Source: Caballeronia sp. SEWSISQ10-4 2
GTDB taxonomy: Bacteria; Pseudomonadota; Gammaproteobacteria; Burkholderiales; Burkholderiaceae
Direction of reading: 5' to 3'
Assembly (NCBI RefSeq): GCF_030464885.1
Contig: NZ_JALPRJ010000026.1
Location: 48,165 to 112,164 of the forward strand
Length of the DNA stretch: 64,000 bases
Shown: piece after piece, positions 63,001-64,000 of the stretch
Position numbering within the stretch: position 1 is the stretch's first letter
Layout: each line of letters begins with the position of its first letter
Translations under genes and position numbers: made by a program
Notes under the pieces: generated by a model
The model's input: the letters and a program-made list of their open reading frames with translations, nothing else
Told to the model about the DNA's origin: nothing
Databases searched by the model: none

Positions 63001-63601
63001 ACTCGCGCACGATGTCTTCCACGCGGGTCAGGTTTTCGCGTGTGTCGTGCAGGCGGTTCTCGGTCTCGCGGCGGCGTTCCTTGTACTTCGACACGCCCGC
63101 GGCTTCTTCCAGGAATACGCGCAGTTCTTCGGGCTTCGCTTCGATGATCCGCGCGATCATGCCCTGTCCGATGATCGCGTAGGCGCGGGGCCCGAGGCCG
63201 GTGCCCAGGAAGATGTCCTGGATATCGCGGCGGCGGGCCGGCAGGTTGTTGATGTAGTAGCTCGACGTGCCGTCGCGCGTGAGCACGCGCTTGACGGCGA
63301 TTTCGGCGTAGGTGCCCCACTGGCCGGCGGCGCGGCCGTCGGCGTTATCGAAGATCAGTTCGACGCTGGCGCGGCTGCCGGGCTTGCGCGCCGTGGAGCC
63401 GTTGAAGATCACATCCTGCATCGATTCGCCGCGCAGTTCCGAGGCACGCGATTCGCCGAGCACCCAGCGCACGGCGTCGATGATGTTCGATTTGCCGCAG
63501 CCATTCGGACCTACCACGCCGACAAGCTGGCCTGGGACCTGGAAATGGGTGGGATCGACGAAGGACTTGAAGCCAGCGAGTTTTATCGAGGTCAGACGCA
63601 C
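60086..63601 (-). CDS. smc: Chromosome segregation ATPase SMC
   Basis: This 1171-residue condensin core ATPase has the N-terminal Walker A GPNGCGKS (31-38), long coiled coils, a hinge near the middle (about residues 515-640, LPRLWKKLHVEAGWETALEAVLRERIAALEVSN...), the ABC signature LLSGGEKALTATAL and the Walker B FCLLDEVDAPLDDANTERF. It is the housekeeping homologue of the island-borne JetC. Confidence 0.98.
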   Translation of the reverse strand: MRLTSIKLAGFKSFVDPTHFQVPGQLVGVVGPNGCGKSNIIDAVRWVLGESRASELRGESMQDVIFNGSTARKPGSRASVELIFDNADGRAAGQWGTYAEIAVKRVLTRDGTSSYYINNLPARRRDIQDIFLGTGLGPRAYAIIGQGMIARIIEAKPEELRVFLEEAAGVSKYKERRRETENRLHDTRENLTRVEDIVRELSANLEKLEAQAIVATKYKTLQAEGEEKQRLLWLLRKNEAGNESERQQRAISDAQIELEAQTAKLREVEAQLETLRVAHYSASDAMQGAQGALYEANSEVSKLEAEIRFIVESRNRVQAQIAALTAQREQWQMQAEKARGEIVDAEQALAIGEEKAAIAQETAAAKHDELPALETRFRDAQAELNAERGGIAQTEQALKLEAAHQRNADQQLQQLQQRQERLKSEAGGLDAPDEAQLEELRMQLAEHEEILADAQARLADAQDTLPRLDGERRAAQEKVQAESALIHQLEARLAALKQLQENVQTEGKIQPWLDKHELGSLPRLWKKLHVEAGWETALEAVLRERIAALEVSNLDWVKAFATDAPPAKLAFYAPPNAGRPQETPAGLRPLLALLRIDDAGLRAVLTDWLGNTFVADDIAQALSTRSQLPDGGSFVVKAGHVVTRVGVQLYAADSEQAGMLARQQEIENLTKQVRAQALLADEAKAAAVRAEAAHTQASASLGDARSAAERATQRMHALQMDVLKLTQAHERYMQRSTQIREELAEITAQIDEQRALRAESEANFERHDGELAELQARFEDHQLAFEALDEALTNARQEARDLERAATDASFAARGLAAKIEEYRRNIETAKDQSERVAGALEDARAELETINEQTAHTGLQDALEVRAAKEEALHSARIELDDLTARLRQADELRLIAERSLQPLRDKISELQLKEQAARISGEQFVEQLAAAGVDEAELQAKLTPDLKPSYLQGEVTRLNNAIAALGAVNMAALDELAAASERKDFLDAQSADLNDAIGTLEDAIHKIDQETRALLQGTFDEVNRHFGELFPRLFGGGQAKLVMTGDEILDAGVQVLAQPPGKKNSTIHLLSGGEKALTATALVFAMFQLNPAPFCLLDEVDAPLDDANTERFANLVRAMSEKTQFLFISHNKIAMEMAQQLIGVTMQEQGVSRIVAVDMESAAGFAQNA

Positions 63602-64000
63602 GGCGATATCGCTGATTGAAAAGAATTCTGGAGAACGGGCCGGCGGGCCTCTGTGCCGTGATGCTTGTGCGGCAGGAGATAACTGCTAACGCCGGTCGAA
63701 AACGCTCGGGCGGTGGATTGAACCCGTCGATGCGGAGCGACGGGGCGCAACCCGTGGTGCCATTATTGCTTGACGGCTTATATGTAACCGCAAGCAGGCA
63801 GCCCGGCGAACGGTGACAATCATACCATCGGGGGGGTTCTTTTCGTTCGCACTTGATCGGGATGGGGGTGGTTTCGGGTGTAGTGATCGGGCGGCGATGC
63901 TGGGTTGCTGCTTTCGGCCTTAGCGGTCTGCGCGAGTTAGCTGTATTTTTTATCACTATTAGCCACTGTGCGTGGCGGCACGTCATTTCTGTCCAAAGCG
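63602..64000. other. Region upstream of smc, no gene seen
   Basis: These 399 bp to the window edge contain only short open frames without family features. The smc promoter is presumably here. A neighbouring gene may begin beyond the window. Confidence 0.35.

Overview
The window is a high-GC beta-proteobacterial chromosome segment, most like the Burkholderia/Paraburkholderia/Caballeronia group. The evidence is the protein sequences together with conserved gene order: smpB-ratA-rnfH, guaB-guaA, rpsB-tsf-pyrH-frr-uppS-cdsA-dxr-rseP-bamA-ompH-lpxD-fabZ-lpxA-lpxB-rnhB-trmH-like, glnD next to map, and smc-zipA-ligA-def. All calls come from reading the translated sequence; no database search was run.

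Layout. 1-7.8 kb is chromosomal accessory DNA: the 3' part of an RND efflux permease with a downstream OmpR/EnvZ-type two-component pair, a metaxin-like GST, a type 2 ferredoxin-NADP reductase, a small exported protein and a TetR regulator. 7.96-21.3 kb looks like one mobile genomic island integrated in the 3' end of guaA. It is bounded by a 16-bp direct repeat with one mismatch (7957-7972 and 21289-21304), and a tyrosine integrase sits just inside the guaA end. 21.3-64 kb is mostly core genome: purine synthesis, trans-translation, PEP synthase and its regulator, lipid A and outer-membrane biogenesis, isoprenoid and phospholipid synthesis, translation factors, nitrogen signalling, rRNA pseudouridylation, DNA ligase and SMC.

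The island is a compact defence and maintenance cassette. From left to right it holds an unrecognised stretch, a VapBC-type toxin-antitoxin pair with a good sigma70 promoter, and a four-gene operon joined by three 4-nt ATGA overlaps. That operon has the DUF2397 - DUF2398 - TIGR02680 SMC-like ATPase - DUF2399 Toprim composition, which is a Wadjet (JetABCD) anti-plasmid system and most likely type III. It is followed by an AbiE pair on the opposite strand, with an intact AbiEi antitoxin and two palindromic operators but a broken AbiEii toxin, and then by the integrase. Copies of TACCGTCA occur near both island ends and resemble integrase arm-type sites.

Other points of interest are a 120-bp/40-residue tandem repeat array giving an RluB-type pseudouridine synthase an Arg/Gly/Asp/Pro-rich N-terminal half, an 8-residue DPxTG repeat tail on the membrane protein between guaB and guaA, a structured rpsB leader, and a terminator-like hairpin between rpsB and tsf.
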